Shown: positions 22,901 through 34,095, counted from the stretch's first letter. The stretch is 64,000 bases of DNA from Lingula anatina (GCF_001039355.2 NW_019775680.1:750279-814278); one strand, 5' to 3'. Numbers and translations are program-made. Notes: generated from the letters alone by a model not told the origin.

Positions 22901-25681
22901 TCCATTCTTGATATTTTATCTCCAGCATTGATTGTAGAAAATATTGATGAACTTGTACCTTTTCTAACCCATCTTATGAACAAATCGCTGGAAACTGGAA
23001 AAGTCCCTCTGTGCTTTAAGAAGGCAGTGATAAGACCACTGATGAAAGAAGGCAGACCTTAATTCTAATGTCCTAAAAACTATCGACCAATCTCGAATCT
23101 GTCATTTCTTTCCAAACTCCTGGAACGTATAGTATTGTTGCAAGCCAATTAAATGACTATTTGAGCAGTTATTCCTTATATGCAAAATGCCAGTCTGCAT
23201 ATAGACCAAACCACAGTACAGAAACAGCCCTTCTTAAGCCCTGAATGATCAAAACATGTGATATTGATTCTTCTTGATCTATCAGCAGCTTTCGATACTC
23301 TCGATCACGACATATTGCTCCAACGACTTGCACATCGTTTTGGGATAACTGGGACAGTTCTCTCCTGGTTTCGGTCTTATCTAACTGGACGCGAGCAACA
23401 TGTACGCATAGGCTCTTCTATTTCAAAATTAAGCAAATTACTTTATGGTGTGCCACAAGGCTCCGTGCTTGGTCCAATACTGTTTACACTCTACACCTCA
23501 CCAATTGAGGATGTAGTTGCTCAGTTTGGTTTCAATTTGATGTTGTATGCAGATGATTCCCAGATATATGTTATATGTGAAAATCCTTGTGATGAAAAAG
23601 CAACTACTGAGGCTTGTGTGAATGAACTTAGATCTTGGCTCAAGTCCAACTACTTAGTTTTTAATGATGAAAAAACTGAATTAGTCCATTTCAACTCTAA
23701 GTTTTCCAAAGACAATACTGCATTTGATAGTATTAGAGTTGGGGATTCTTTTATAAAACCAACAACAGAAGTAAGGAACTTGGGTGTTATTTTTAATAAC
23801 AAATGTGAAATGACATCACACATTAACAAAGTATGTAAAACAGCATATTTTAGTCTCCAACGGATATCCAAGATCTTTCACCTTATTAACACCAAGCAAA
23901 CTGAATTACTCATCCATGCATTTGTAACCTCTAGACTGGATAATTGCAATAGCCTATTGTTTGGAATACCTAACTATCAAATGGAAAAGCTACATGTACA
24001 ATCAATTCAGAACTCTGCTGCTCGTCTCTTCTGTAAAGCTCAGAAGTCCGACCACATCACACCAATTCTGCGAAACCTCCACTGGCTACCCGTGTCTCAA
24101 CGAATACTTTTTAAAATATTACTTTTGACTTTTAAGATTTTAAAGGGCGACTGTCCATTTTACTTAAACTCTAGCTACCATAGAACTTTTAACTCCTATA
24201 AGATCACTTCGATCTAGTGGACAACTTCAACTTAAGCGAAAAGACACCAAAAAGACTCTTAAAACATATGGACACAGAAGTTTCGAGATTTGTGCACCGA
24301 TTTTATGGTCTAATTTTATCACAAGATCTAATGTGTCTCTGGGTGACTTATATTACTGTTTTAAGAAGAATTTAAAAACTTTATTTAAAGAATACTTTGA
24401 TTTATAGCATCTTTTTAGTTTTTAAATTTTTTAAGTATTCTATTTTAGTCTATACTGGCTTAAATTAATCTGTGGAGTTTTTATTTTTTATGTAAACAGC
24501 GCTGAGACGCATGTGTAGCGCGGTTTTAAAGAAGTGTTTTATTATTATTATTATTATTATTAATCGTCAATCATCAGTTTCTTTTTCGAGGATAAGGAAC
24601 ATTTTAACATACTTAATATAATACAATTCCACTCATGACATCGCCCAATCTCGGAATAGTAAATTTTACACGTAATTGGATAAAAAGAACATTAAAGAAA
24701 ATATTTTATACATAACAAATTAAAATTTTCAAATAACAAATCTTGAATCCAGTGCCAGAAAATTGTCTTCACAAGATACACTTACTATTCTTACAGAAGG
24801 AGTCCCTTCCCTCCGTAGCATAAAATCCTTCACTTGCACACCGGCATCGAAATCCAATACACGCCCATTGAGAGGTGCCGTTCACACAGTCGGTGTCATC
24901 TTGGCAAAACGTTCCCACCACTTGTTCTGAAATAATACATACATCACGAGATCCCAAATATGTTTTATTAATCCAATTACAACAACAGAGTCACGCTTTG
25001 AAACATGGGACAATGGCTATGCCAGAGTATTAGCAAAATTATGAGAATGTAAACACTTTTATTCATAAATTATTCAAATACTTATTCATATTTAATTTTT
25101 TTGTGCTTATTTGAAAAAAATTACATTGCATTTGCTATTTATTACCTTTTTCACAAACTCGTGCATCATATGGTGCATAGTAGCCTCTATCACACCTGCA
25201 AAGTCCTTCTAAACAAACGCCGTTGGTGATGTTGCAGTCAAGTTCCGTCCTACAACCCAGTCGTTCCACGCCTGTTATTACATGTTCTCCTTGAATAAAA
25301 AGGTGTTATCCACATTTAATGGATCCAAATGACAAAAACTGGTATGCCGAAAATAAAATTAATGTAGTAAAATGATAAAATAAACACCGAGTATGGTTGA
25401 TAATAATCTTATTGAATTTTAAAATTATTAAGCGCTTCATTGATCGTAATAGAGATGAAAAAAGGGTAATACAGACTGGGAAATTTGACCAGTACAGATT
25501 TCCAACTTTACATTCGTAGACGAGTAAAACACGAAGCCTCTATTCTTTGCTATTCTCTCATAGATTTTAAAAAACGACAGGAAATAGAAATTTCTGCAAA
25601 AGGCAACAAACCGTCGCTCTTCACTCGTTGATAGGTCACACTGATTAGGAAGACGATTGATATAAACTTGATCGCATCCAT
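16838..25681 (-). CDS. Gene 2: secreted EB/EGF-like multi-module protein
   Basis: Paralogue of gene 1 with signal peptide and 13 cysteine modules (E3-E15), all phase 1-1 and open. No E16-E25 counterparts follow. Downstream are only decayed E8 and E9 copies, then the promoter region of gene 1. Without the SEA and membrane part it is probably secreted, unless E15 reads into the hydrophobic tail described separately. Odd points: a GC donor after E6, a weak donor (GTCAAT) after E11, a Cys-to-Phe change in E11, and a LINE in the E4-E5 intron. The upstream region is nearly identical to that of gene 1, so regulation is probably shared. The transcript's 3' end is not visible. Confidence 0.75.
17297..17428 (-). 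CDS. Gene 2 exon 14: cysteine module 12
   Basis: 132 nt, phase 1-1. PKVDFTQWCLSTEECLDID, then CDCKNGTYLVSGRYLYC. Six cysteines. Confidence 0.85.
17581..17712 (-). CDS. Gene 2 exon 13: cysteine module 11
   Basis: 132 nt, phase 1-1. PRSLVGQNCTSEHGFDVC, then CNGGTCTC. The residue before the final cysteine block differs from gene 1 (MRGDIC in place of RREDIC). Donor G then GTGAGC. Confidence 0.8.
17878..18024 (-). CDS. Gene 2 exon 12: cysteine module 10
   Basis: 147 nt, phase 1-1. IKKDLGQHCDGDGEQEC, then CSCLLGFYKHKANATSPWTC. Six cysteines. Acceptor TTATTAAG lacks a good pyrimidine tract. Confidence 0.8.
18150..18272 (-). CDS. Gene 2 exon 11: cysteine module 9 with Cys loss and weak donor
   Basis: 123 nt, phase 1-1. 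VIGSPCSVNVSC, then NTRFKRGRCECDGTAY. Third cysteine is Phe (TTT). The donor reads A then GTCAAT instead of GTGAGT, so splicing here may fail or the exon may be skipped. Confidence 0.65.
18539..18667 (-). CDS. Gene 2 exon 10: cysteine module 8
   Basis: 129 nt, phase 1-1. VTLGTPCNDSAKC, then CQCQSGFYNSSLEMC. Six cysteines. Confidence 0.85.
18700..18890. repeat. Intron insertion with G-rich and C-rich ends
   Basis: Lies in the gene 2 E9-E10 intron and is absent from the matching gene 1 intron. It starts near CAAAAGGGGGGTTC, ends near CCCCCCTGGCTACG, and contains two copies of a TGGACCTTTTcCc motif. Likely a small transposon-like insertion, family unknown. Confidence 0.4.
19100..19240 (-). CDS. 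Gene 2 exon 9: cysteine module 7
   Basis: 141 nt, phase 1-1. VLLGFQCLVGNAGFC, then CVCKKGYFNETLYEC. Six cysteines; the usual Pro before the first Cys is Gln. Confidence 0.85.
19488..19619 (-). CDS. Gene 2 exon 8: cysteine module 6
   Basis: 132 nt, phase 1-1. QVVGLECQNDTDC, then CSCQRGYHANEGDPRC. Six cysteines. Donor G then GTATTTC. Confidence 0.8.
19856..19999 (-). CDS. Gene 2 exon 7: cysteine module 5
   Basis: 144 nt, phase 1-1. VVGTFCNNTIDESLC, then CQCKLGFYGKEAGKTC. Six cysteines. Confidence 0.85.
20169..20333 (-). CDS. Gene 2 exon 6: cysteine module 4 (GC splice donor)
   Basis: 165 nt, phase 1-1. GMVGCFRSDQCNRFNTH, then CVCPHGTYGPAGSYNC. Donor ATG then GCAAGT, as in gene 1. Confidence 0.85.
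20741..20902 (-). CDS. Gene 2 exon 5: cysteine module 3
   Basis: 162 nt, phase 1-1. ARPKVGMTCSIDEFC, then CSCKAPYYGSYGERKC. Six cysteines. Confidence 0.85.
21311..22612 (+). pseudogene. LINE endonuclease-like region
   Basis: 433-codon ORF. An apurinic-type endonuclease fold is suggested by WNARS near residue 99, RGGGVAVLAR, the AGDFNIHVD box and SDHSLIRF. The expected Glu box (ETWL-type) between SCIHEDD and WIKSNNDP is absent, which suggests an internal deletion. The ORF ends at a TGA, but the same frame continues as another ORF at 22,655. Confidence 0.8.
22655..23062 (+). pseudogene. LINE linker and start of reverse transcriptase
   Basis: 135 codons in the same frame as the endonuclease ORF beyond its TGA. 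It ends in KKAVIRPLMKEGRP, the usual approach to the RT domain. The next expected motif (KNYRPISNLSFLSKLLER) is readable only in another frame, from about 23,075. Confidence 0.75.
23258..24217 (+). pseudogene. LINE reverse transcriptase region
   Basis: 319-codon ORF with reverse transcriptase motifs in order: LLDLSAAFDTLDHDILL, YGVPQGSVLGPILF and the catalytic LMLYADDSQIY. The thumb region follows (HWLPVSQRILFKI). A frameshift near 24,170 separates the C-terminal piece. The motifs fit the L2/CR1/Crack group better than Jockey or RTE, from memory. Confidence 0.85.
24786..24926 (-). CDS. Gene 2 exon 4: cysteine module 2
   Basis: 141 nt, phase 1-1. QVVGTFCQDDTDCVNGTSQW, then CRCASEGFYATEGRDSFC. 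Last cysteine intact. The following intron contains the LINE. Confidence 0.85.
25146..25289 (-). CDS. Gene 2 exon 3: cysteine module 1
   Basis: 144 nt, phase 1-1. HVITGVERLGCRTELDC, then CRCDRGYYAPYDARVC. Six cysteines. Confidence 0.85.
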
Positions 25682-25713
25682 GGCAACATGAGCCAAAGCG
25701 AATCCTGTAGGGT
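25612..25713 (-). CDS. Gene 2 exon 2: start codon and signal peptide
   Basis: ATG at 25,681-25,679 in GCCATGG context. MDAIKFISIVFLISVTYQRV then KSD. Coding part 70 nt, phase 1 out (G then GTTTGT). Same overlapping upstream ATG as gene 1. Confidence 0.85.
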
Positions 25714-27942
25714 CTGCAATAAAATTACATATAGCTATGGTTCACTCTTGCCATCTAAAAATACTGGCCAATGACGGCACGATTAATGGCACAAATATAC
25801 ACAAGATTTATACCTTGTTATTGGTTTTCATACAAAAGAAATCCTTTTCAAAATCTACTGTAATTTATTAAAGTCATCAAAATTCTGAAACATTATACAA
25901 CACATTAAGGGCTTGTATTTTTTTTCGCGGTCTCGTGACTATCCAAGTACATAGCTTGTAAGTAAACATTTGCCATATAGGACATTGACATTTGATAAGG
26001 ACATCGGCTTTCTATAAAATAATGTATTGTGTATTGATGCTACCTATAGGTAAACTTAACGCCAATCTCCAATCTAAAGCCTGTACTGCCCTTTGCCAAG
26101 GGCACCGTACGATGAAATCGAATTTCAATTTTCCGTGTGATCTTTTTGACATCGTAAGTGGCTACGGGCTACAGAGAGTAAGTTAACATTACACGCGGGT
26201 GCCGTGATATATGTATATATCCGTCGAGCCCTTGGGGTCAGGTACGGAAAAATAGTTTGTCGGAGTCCTTTCAGTTGCCGTATCACTACTGTGCGGCTTC
26301 CTTGAAGACCGATACGTTGTCGGTGCAACCCCCAACTTTTTAGCACCCATGTGGTCAAAGTAAGGAAACGCACAACTTCACATTCATGCAAGTAAATTAC
26401 ACTAAACTTTAAACATTTTCACTGTTGTTATATCTGCTAAAACCACCACAGAAGACAACAACAGGTTCATCTATTGTCACGATCACCGCAAGTCCATCGC
26501 AAAAGTGGTGAAAGGGATCTGTGCAATGCCACCTACGATATTCGAATTCGAATTTTAAAATTTGTCAAAAAATTTAGCTGGAAAAACCGCTGAGGCTACG
26601 TAGGCACCGTAGGTACGCTCTTTTACGGTCACCGTCCACCTCCGCACAGACGCCTCACGACAAGGGATTTACGGGCAGATTTCGTCCGCTGCACTGAGAT
26701 CGCATGGTAAATATAACCAAGGCCTAAACATGACACGGTATGGGTCAGATCTCTGACTCAATTTATCAATGATTATATCATTTACGAATATAATTCAGTT
26801 TTTTTTTTATTTTACTCGCCGAAAGCAACCCAACTGCGTCTCAGAAACTTAACCATAGAAAAACCAATCTGTATGACTGACACCTTTTAAGCTAATACCA
26901 ATTCAAATAGTTTATCACCTTCTTGTTGCCCTAGGACCCCAAATACATGTATCAAGTTACAGGAATTGATAACGAGCACAGTTCCCAGAACTGGCTGAAG
27001 CTGACTGTAATGTTTACAATATAAGTAGAGTACATAATTTGTAGAAAATGCCCCCAAATCTGCCATTCTTTGTGTGAAATGATATTTAAACAAACATGGA
27101 AAACAGAATTTCAAGACGTACATGTATATACAAATGGAGACTTATTATCTCATTCAAGACTACCGTTATAGCACATGAGATTAAACGAGGTAATAGATAG
27201 TAATACAGCATGCTATACACGATATGACCCCTTATCCTGGTGACAGACACATGGGGAAGTAACAAGTGGTGAAAATTTTACGAACAGAAACAGGAATGAA
27301 ATTAAACCAAGGAAACGAGACAATAATAAATGTATGTATCTGTATTTCTTCCTCATCGACCATCAGAAGACCCCTCTATAGAATGCCACTAGAAGAAATT
27401 AATTTGACTTCGGGGTTTCGCATTGTTAATACATAAATATAAATACTTCCTCTTATTCTAGAGTAGCAGTTTTTTTCTCCCTACATTTTCAGACTTTTTG
27501 AGAGCGTTAGAGTTAGAATCATAACATTTTACTTCTGGTGCGGTAAATTATGTCCACCTTTAAAGCTTACCGTCCCTCTAACCCCAGTCAGCTTGGAAAG
27601 AACTGCCCACTTTACAAAAGTATGACTTATTAAATAAGCTCTTTTAATTATCGTTATTTGAATAAATCTGTATTCAACTACATATATTTATGCTACTAAA
27701 TCTGCCGATTATGTACTTAGCTCTTACAACAGCCACTGCGATGAAGGTCGTATCTACGGCTAGCTACTTACGAGTAATTGAAGTGGACGTGTATTATAAT
27801 CAGTATGCAGTTTAGCTGCCATCGATAACATTGACAGAACTATCAACCTAATCTTCAACTTTCATACAGCAAGGATGGATGAGAAACAGTTAATTGTGAA
27901 AATTCAAAAAGCTTCGATCTACAGCCGTGTTATGTCACTTAC

Positions 27943-28050
27943 CTTAATTCCTGTCGAAAAAAACACTTGTTAATAATTATATAGTCAAGTGGCTGATAGA
28001 GTAAGTTCTCTTGTGATCTTTGATGGTATGTGATGGCAAAGCAGAGACTT
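27943..28050 (-). other. Gene 2 noncoding exon 1 (5' UTR)
   Basis: Donor AAG then GTAAGTGAC at 27,943. Start estimated about 30 bases below the ATTTAAA box at 28,081-28,087. Nearly identical to gene 1 exon 1. Confidence 0.6.
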
Positions 28051-28080
28051 AGCAGATAAGATAGCTTGGACTACGTGCGC

Positions 28081-28165
28081 TTTAAATAGTGCTTCTTTAT
28101 CACGGGAGAGGGGAGGCAAAAGGGGTTTAAATCTTGAAGGATGTAGGGGACCTACTCATAACTCC
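28081..28165 (-). promoter_or_regulatory. Gene 2 core promoter
   Basis: ATTTAAA box at 28,081-28,087 with upstream CGTGATAAAGAAGCACT and a farther GATTTAAACCCC block, as in genes 1 and 4. Confidence 0.6.
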
Positions 28166-28282
28166 TTCTGTGAGACCGAAATCAGCATTTAATAGCTATT
28201 TGAGGCTATTTGAAGCATCATCAGATATTTAGATAGCAAGCGTATGATTCAAGAAATCAAAAATATGTTTTTACAAAACCCC

Positions 28283-28521
28283 ATTCCCATACCTAGAGCT
28301 ATCTAGCGGGATCGACACATCTCCGAGGGGTTTCTTGCTAAATTGACTTAAGCGGCTCTGATGATTGACACGCCTACTGAAGCTGTTAGGATTAATTGTC
28401 GTTTAACAGCTTCAGTAGGCGTAGCAGACATCTAAGCCTCTTAAGCTAAAAGCAATTTAGCGAGAAACCCCAACCCCTCGGAGATGGGTCGATTCTGCTA
28501 TATAGATCTAGGTATGGGAAT
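28283..28521. repeat. Foldback upstream of gene 2
   Basis: Orthologous to the palindrome at 12,447-12,679, with an extra CCCCAA near 28,470. About 195 bp upstream of the ATTTAAA box. Confidence 0.75.
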
Positions 28522-29252
28522 GGAGTCAAAGTAGTTGATTCCCATACTTTGACATGTGCACCATTATTCTTTATTGAGCACTAAACTGAAAACATACACA
28601 TTTTCAGGCTCTCTACACTACCTATTTTACATATAAGTAGATTTAAAATGCACATAAATATGACGTGAGGACTGAGAGGTAATGAAGTTCAATACGACTG
28701 TTGTTAGTACCGGGTAAGTCTCTATTTCGCTTCTTAAAGCTTTCAAATCGTATCATCAGTATTGTTAATCTATAGTATGTTATTGACATTCTAATAAAAA
28801 ATACTCTCATTTTCAATATTAATTTCAGAACAGTGAGGACACTCACGATATTCAACACGGGCTTAAGTTGATGTGTGATTATTCCTTTCAGTACTTAGGG
28901 CTTGTAACGATCACCTTCCCAGATCATGTAAGCTCGGATACATACGATGATTATGTGGATTTCAAGTGAAATTACTGCAAACAAAAATAACGCAGCGTTA
29001 TCACAGGGTCAAGAAGTTGTAATGGGTGTGTGGTATTGATTTCAAAATACTTACTCAAAACTGCATATGATATTGAAAGAGAATTCTGGGCCTCTGGTCT
29101 TACATTACAGTAGTTTGTTCGAGATCGATGCTGATTGAACCGTACATTAAAAACAGACTGTAGACACTTGGAATGAATTTGTAGTCTTTGTGCTATAATA
29201 TCGTTTTAGACCTGGAACTGAACACATCTCTTTATGTCTATGAAGCCAATTA

Positions 29253-29257
<5 letters not shown>

Positions 29258-29325
<68 letters not shown>
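29258..29325. repeat. (CT)n(CA)n microsatellite, second copy
   Basis: Same composition and flanks as 13,413-13,485, brought by segmental duplication. Confidence 0.9.
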
Positions 29326-29327
<2 letters not shown>

Positions 29328-29604
29328 ATAACTGCAACATGATGATCAACTACCTGTTCTTGTGTTTGCTAACACGTGAGCCAGCCACGGTGCACATAAC
29401 AAATTTGATAACTTTTAGACACAGGCAGGTCCTCACAAAAAGACAAATAACGGTAGGGTTGACCCTCAAAAGATAATGTCTGATGACAGGATCAAGTCAT
29501 GATTGATGGTGTATTATATGACCTGAAAATCATATTGTCCATAAATTAATCAAGATGTTAAATAAAAGGAAGAATGCGATGACTGTATACGTGACACGAT
29601 CATA

Positions 29605-29660
29605 TTGAACACTTTACATGTCTTGAACACTTTACATGTCTTGAACACTTTACATGTCTT
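29605..29660. repeat. 18-bp unit repeated three times
   Basis: TTGAACACTTTACATGTC occurs three times in a row. The gene 1 unit has a single copy at the matching place (about 13,778-13,797). Confidence 0.85.
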
Positions 29661-30109
29661 GAAAAGCATGCAATTTTATCAACTTTATCAAAACAGTTTT
29701 CTCCGAGGTCCGTCCAGTTTTTTTATGATAGAACTGTCTCTAATGGAGGATAGTATAGTATATGGTTGATCTTCCCAAAGTAGAAAAAGACATTATTCCA
29801 TGGTAATGGAAATTCAACAAAAAAGTCAGCGGATGTATTCAAAGTGCTTGAAACAAATGCCAATGGTGTGATAAGCTGTGATGAGTTCGTGTGGAGTCAA
29901 ATTGAATTCTTTCTTAGCGAGGACGAGCACAATCCTCACGCTTGTTTCATGGGGCTTCTTGCAGAGTAAATATTGACTAGAGTTCATCTTCAATCAATTT
30001 TTCACGATAACCCTTCGCGATTGTATTTGGTCGACCGGTAAGATAAGGTGTAAGCATGCGCTTTTTTTCAGGCCTGTGTATGAACAAACCTTAATTCATC
30101 ATAAACAAT

Positions 30110-30620
30110 GTTCCCAACTATCACAGAACGTTTTGACAAAGTTACCAGAGGGTTATGAACGTTATTCTAAATATTTGATCGGAAGAACGTTGCCAGCATG
30201 TTCTTTTAAAATGTTCTTATAACTTTTGATAAAATTAACAAATTATACATTTTTGTTAATCTTAGGGGAAAACATACAAAGGGGATTTCAAATTTTGCAT
30301 CACTGCAATTTGCACGATTATTAACATAACATCTAAACTTTTTTTAACCTTCCCGCGACGTTATCAAATTATAATGTTTGTGTCCATGATATTTACCCAG
30401 AAAGCAAGCAGTGGTCGCCGGTGTTGGTCCAACGTTTCACCGCAAGCCCGCATCTTACGCCGTTTGAACTGCACGTTGTGGCTTTTACAAACTGGGGTTA
30501 GTCGGCGACGAGAGGCGTGCGGATTTCAGAACTTTTGGACTGTCCGTACGCACCCGTAATTACCAACAGGTGATAAAGAGCTTCAATAAAGTTTTAGACC
30601 GAAAAACCACCATGTAACGA
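30110..30620. repeat. Dispersed noncoding repeat, copy 2
   Basis: Matches 14,220-14,810: AACGTTTTGACAAAGTTACC, GGGGTTAGTCGGCGACGAG and AGCTTCAATAAAGT. No coding potential recognised. Confidence 0.55.
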
Positions 30621-31045
30621 ACTTTATCAAAATTATAAAAAGGTGTGTTTATCTTGATAGTTGTTTATGATGTACGAATGAATTTTTAAACTAAATATTA
30701 CAAAATATATTCTAATAAACTTGCTACAAAGGTCAGGTAACACAGGTAGGCCAGTGAGACAAAGGTTTCGAGTTAATTTTGCGTTGGATGTTACGTCATG
30801 GTCATCTTACCCTATCTATTAATGGGTCCACCACAACTTATACTACCTATAGATTCTCCATATATAATATAATATAAACGATGTTGGTGGTCTCCGTGAA
30901 GAGTGATAAAAGTACATTAGGCAAATTTAGGTTCACTACTACATATAAACTTTCCACAGTAATAGGATATTCTCATTTAGCATCTAGCACTAATTAAAGT
31001 GATATTCATATTTAAGCATGCATCCAAAGTCTAACTGACACACCC

Positions 31046-31141
31046 TTCCGTACGTTTCTGCTCTGAAATCACAGTGGCTATTGTTTACGGCGTTGGAGAG
31101 AAGCCTACATTACCAACCGCACCTGGGGAATATAGTAGCAC
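31046..31141 (-). pseudogene. Relic of a second E9 module after gene 3
   Basis: Acceptor TTTTTTACAG then TGCTACTATATTCC, and AATAGCCACTGTGATT. The E9 frame is broken by a stop (CCGTAA), and the CVCKKG box is lost. Partner of the relic at 15,770-15,868. Confidence 0.65.
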
Positions 31142-31423
31142 TGTAAAAAAAAAATAATGATTTTAATTATTTAATTATTTCAAACAAAATCCGAAGTAAA
31201 TTAACAGAAATGAATAATATCGCAACACAATATTAAGCGATTTCTACGTCGAATCATCAGGTGTCAAAAATACCTGTCTCAACATGTAGGAAAAATAATT
31301 GACTTTCATTTTTGATCATTTCTAAATTTTCTTAATTTATTTAAAATTTCTGTAATAGACACCTAAGTCTGTTGTAATCATTATCAACAGAATGGGAGAT
31401 AAATAAACCTTTTTAAGGAAATG

Positions 31424-31555
31424 CCGTTCTTGCACGCTGTCTCTCCTTCTTAAGCGTAGTAATCACCTTGACCCGGGCATTTGTTATTCTCACAAATCTT
31501 GTTCACTTTGCTAAAGTCGGGATCATTTTGGCACTCCATACCACACCACACATAC
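31424..31555 (-). pseudogene. Relic of a second E8 module after gene 3
   Basis: Resembles E8 but with a cysteine changed (GACTTTAGC), a missing CSC box and a stop in TACTACGCTTAA. Partner of the relic at 16,137-16,252. Confidence 0.65.
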
Positions 31556-32182
31556 TTGAGTTTATAAGGTAAGGAAAATTTCTACCACCGCAATTAGGTT
31601 TATACAATTAGAGTATTGAACATAAGAGGCGGAGTATGATATTCAAGCCTAAGATTTAATAATAATGAAATGCATGCATAAATGTCTTGAGAAAACAATG
31701 ACATTTGCTTCAACAAAATCAAAATACCATAAAATAATAAGCAATACTATAAAATTCCAAAACTGGTGTATGAATACAAATTGTAAATGAACTGGAATTA
31801 AGCGGAAGGACAAACAGAAAGAGACAAACGTATGCCTATTGAATTTTAATTCAAATTTAAAAATACCAAATTATCACCGTGTGTTTCATAATAAGAACAA
31901 TGTAATAAGTTTAACGTATTTCACAGATGTTCAAAGAACTAAGGTGGCATGGAACAAATTTACATAAATAGTAGAAAACCCCTTCATTTCTCAGTACGTT
32001 ATCATAAATATTTCCATAACTACCAAAAAGACAAAATTATCCGAAACAACAATCATAGCAAAAACACAATGTATCAACCCCCCCCCCCTTCGTAGTCTTT
32101 GTAATTCTAGTAATTAAGAATATTATAAACGGAAACATAATGTGACTTAGAATGAATGTAAATGACACCACTTGAAACTTAC

Positions 32183-32314
32183 CACAAACGTTACCATCTT
32201 TACTATAAAATGAAGGTTTACATATGCATCTTCCTCCGCTACACACCGCATTGGGGTCCTTGCACACACCCTGTCTGTTTGATGGGCAGGGTTTGTTGAG
32301 GTTCACTAGCGGTC
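32183..32314 (-). CDS. Gene 3 exon 15: last recognised module
   Basis: 132 nt, phase 1-1, open. GPLVNLNKPCPSNRQGVC, then CICKPSFYSKDGNVC. Read-through past the donor gives a hydrophobic stretch, as in gene 2. Confidence 0.75.
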
Positions 32315-32781
32315 CTAGAGGTGATAACAGAGCATCAATAACTGTATCAATTAAGGCAGCCTTAGTTAGACTTTTATGTATAATATAAATGCAAATTTGA
32401 ATTTTGTTTCTTAAGTTAAGTTAACTCTCTCCAAAGCCGTTGAGAAACATATGACTAATAAAACGTCTCGTCTTGCAATTTTCTATATAGGCCCAACACA
32501 TATTGTTTACCTCTGATAGTAAGAAAATTATTTCATTTCGCTAGTATGAATGCTTGTGAAATAATTATCAAGGACAATTTAACATGTACCCCTGTATACA
32601 CAGATTAAGCCTGTCGTATTTATGACATTGTTGTTTACGTCGTTATTTTTACATCAGGGGTCTTACATATCATATTTATATTAATTTCATCATTTCATAA
32701 TTTTATCAGTTTACAAATCTACACTCATCCACATCTATAAACGTCGAGTGTGACAAAGTATGGCTCTATTTATATACTTAC

Positions 32782-32913
32782 TGCAGTACAAATATCGACC
32801 ACTGACCAAGTAGGTGCCGTTCTTGCAGTCGCACGTGTTGTTAATGCATACAGCGTCTATATCCAAACACTCTTCTGTCGATTGACACGACTGGGTGAAG
32901 TCAACCTTAGAAA
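32782..32913 (-). CDS. Gene 3 exon 14: cysteine module 12
   Basis: 132 nt, phase 1-1, open. SKVDFTQSCQSTEECLDID, then CDCKNGTYLVSGRYLYC. Six cysteines. Confidence 0.75.
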
Positions 32914-33064
32914 CTGTAGAGTTAATAATTCAAAATTTAAAAACACGTAGCAGAATCGAACACGACATCAAGTCACAAATTAATTTCTTAGCAGTGACAG
33001 TTACAAATGTACAGATGTACACATTGTCCTATTGAATGATGTTTTATCATATTTTTGTGCTCAC

Positions 33065-33196
33065 CACAAATGTCTTCCCTCCTTGCGAATCCACTGTTAC
33101 AAGTACATACGCCGCCGTTACAGGCAGCATTGGTGTCGTTGCATACGTCGAAGCCATGCTCAGAGGTACAGTTCTGCCCGACAAGAGATTTGGGCA
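33065..33196 (-). CDS. Gene 3 exon 13: cysteine module 11
   Basis: 132 nt, phase 1-1, open. PKSLVGQNCTSEHGFDVC, then CTCNSGFARREDIC. Donor G then GTGAGC. Confidence 0.75.
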
Positions 33197-33361
33197 CTGA
33201 GTTGAAAATTACAACATGGCATCAACGAAAATGTTTTGAATAGTTACCATAAAAGACAAAAGGGTCGAGAATAAAGTTGATAACAGATAATGTCGATGCA
33301 GTTATTTTTAAAACAACATTGTTTTTATATATTGAGAACTGGGAGGAGCATTTGATCTTAC

Positions 33362-33508
33362 AGCAAGTCCACGGTTTGGTTATATTCGGTTTGTGTTTAT
33401 AGAAGCCAACCAGACAACTACAGATCCCCGCCATGCAGGATGCGTTCAGCGTTCTACATTCTTGTTCTCCGTCTCCATCGCAATGTTGTTCCAGATCCTT
33501 CTTGATCT
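33362..33508 (-). CDS. Gene 3 exon 12: cysteine module 10
   Basis: 147 nt, phase 1-1, open. IKKDLEQHCDGDGEQEC, then CSCLVGFYKHKPNITKPWTC. Six cysteines. Confidence 0.75.
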
Positions 33509-33736
33509 CTAAAAGACACAAAAAAATCTTTGTCGTTTAAAGGCGGGTAATGATAAAACGGATATGTCATAAAAAGAACGCCCCTTTTTATATTTGCTGC
33601 TTAAAGAACAAAAAACTTCCAAAAAGTCCAATAAAATACCGAAATGAAGTTGGAAGTCTAACAGTTTAATTTTCCATTCTTACAACCAACCTGGAGTCGG
33701 TGATACTCGTAATTATGCCAGAGAGAGAGAGAGAAC

Positions 33737-33832
33737 AAGCTGCGTCTTTACATTCACACCTTCCTCTCAAACACTGACTAATTGGCACACTATAACATGA
33801 ACTGTTCGCAGAGCAAGGCGACCCTATTTCGA
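33737..33832 (-). pseudogene. Gene 3 exon 11, truncated
   Basis: EIGSPCSANSSC, then SQCLRGRCECKDAA. The 3' end and donor are replaced by a GA-rich microsatellite at 33,719-33,735. Keeps the third cysteine that genes 1 and 2 have lost. Confidence 0.75.
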
Positions 33833-34095
33833 CTTAAATTAAGAAACAATGATTTTAACATACCGAAAATAGGCCTTGTTAAAATATTTAAAGTCTGAAA
33901 CGCTTCTTTTATAATATTGTATTGGTAATACGCACTCCAGGTGATATTTATCAAAAGAGGTCCAACTCAACGTTACAATGGCATGTGAATGCGGCATGTT
34001 GTCATAAAGAAATGTTAATTATAGGCCCACAAGGAAATGTTATTTTTATAGGCCCCCTCAGTAATAAAAGATAAAAGAGTTTATATTCACCCTTT

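Larger units (their letters stand above)
21007..24562 (+). mobile_element. L2/CR1-like non-LTR retrotransposon (LINE), inactivated
   Basis: About 3.56 kb inserted in the E4-E5 intron of gene 2, antisense to the gene. The gene 1 intron reads GCATTGATAATCGTC across the empty site. Contents: about 300 bp of noncoding 5' sequence, an endonuclease-like ORF, a reverse transcriptase ORF, and a 3' end with GCGCTGAGACGC followed by a TTATTATT repeat tail, which is typical of L2/CR1-type LINEs. It carries an in-frame stop near 22,610 and frameshifts near 23,045-23,250 and about 24,170, so it cannot encode a full protein. No target-site duplication was recognised. Confidence 0.85.
28530..31020. other. 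Spacer between gene 2 and gene 3 units
   Basis: Duplicate of 12,690-15,740 without the 490 bp insertion. Apart from the repeats listed, no gene or RNA gene is recognisable. Confidence 0.5.
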
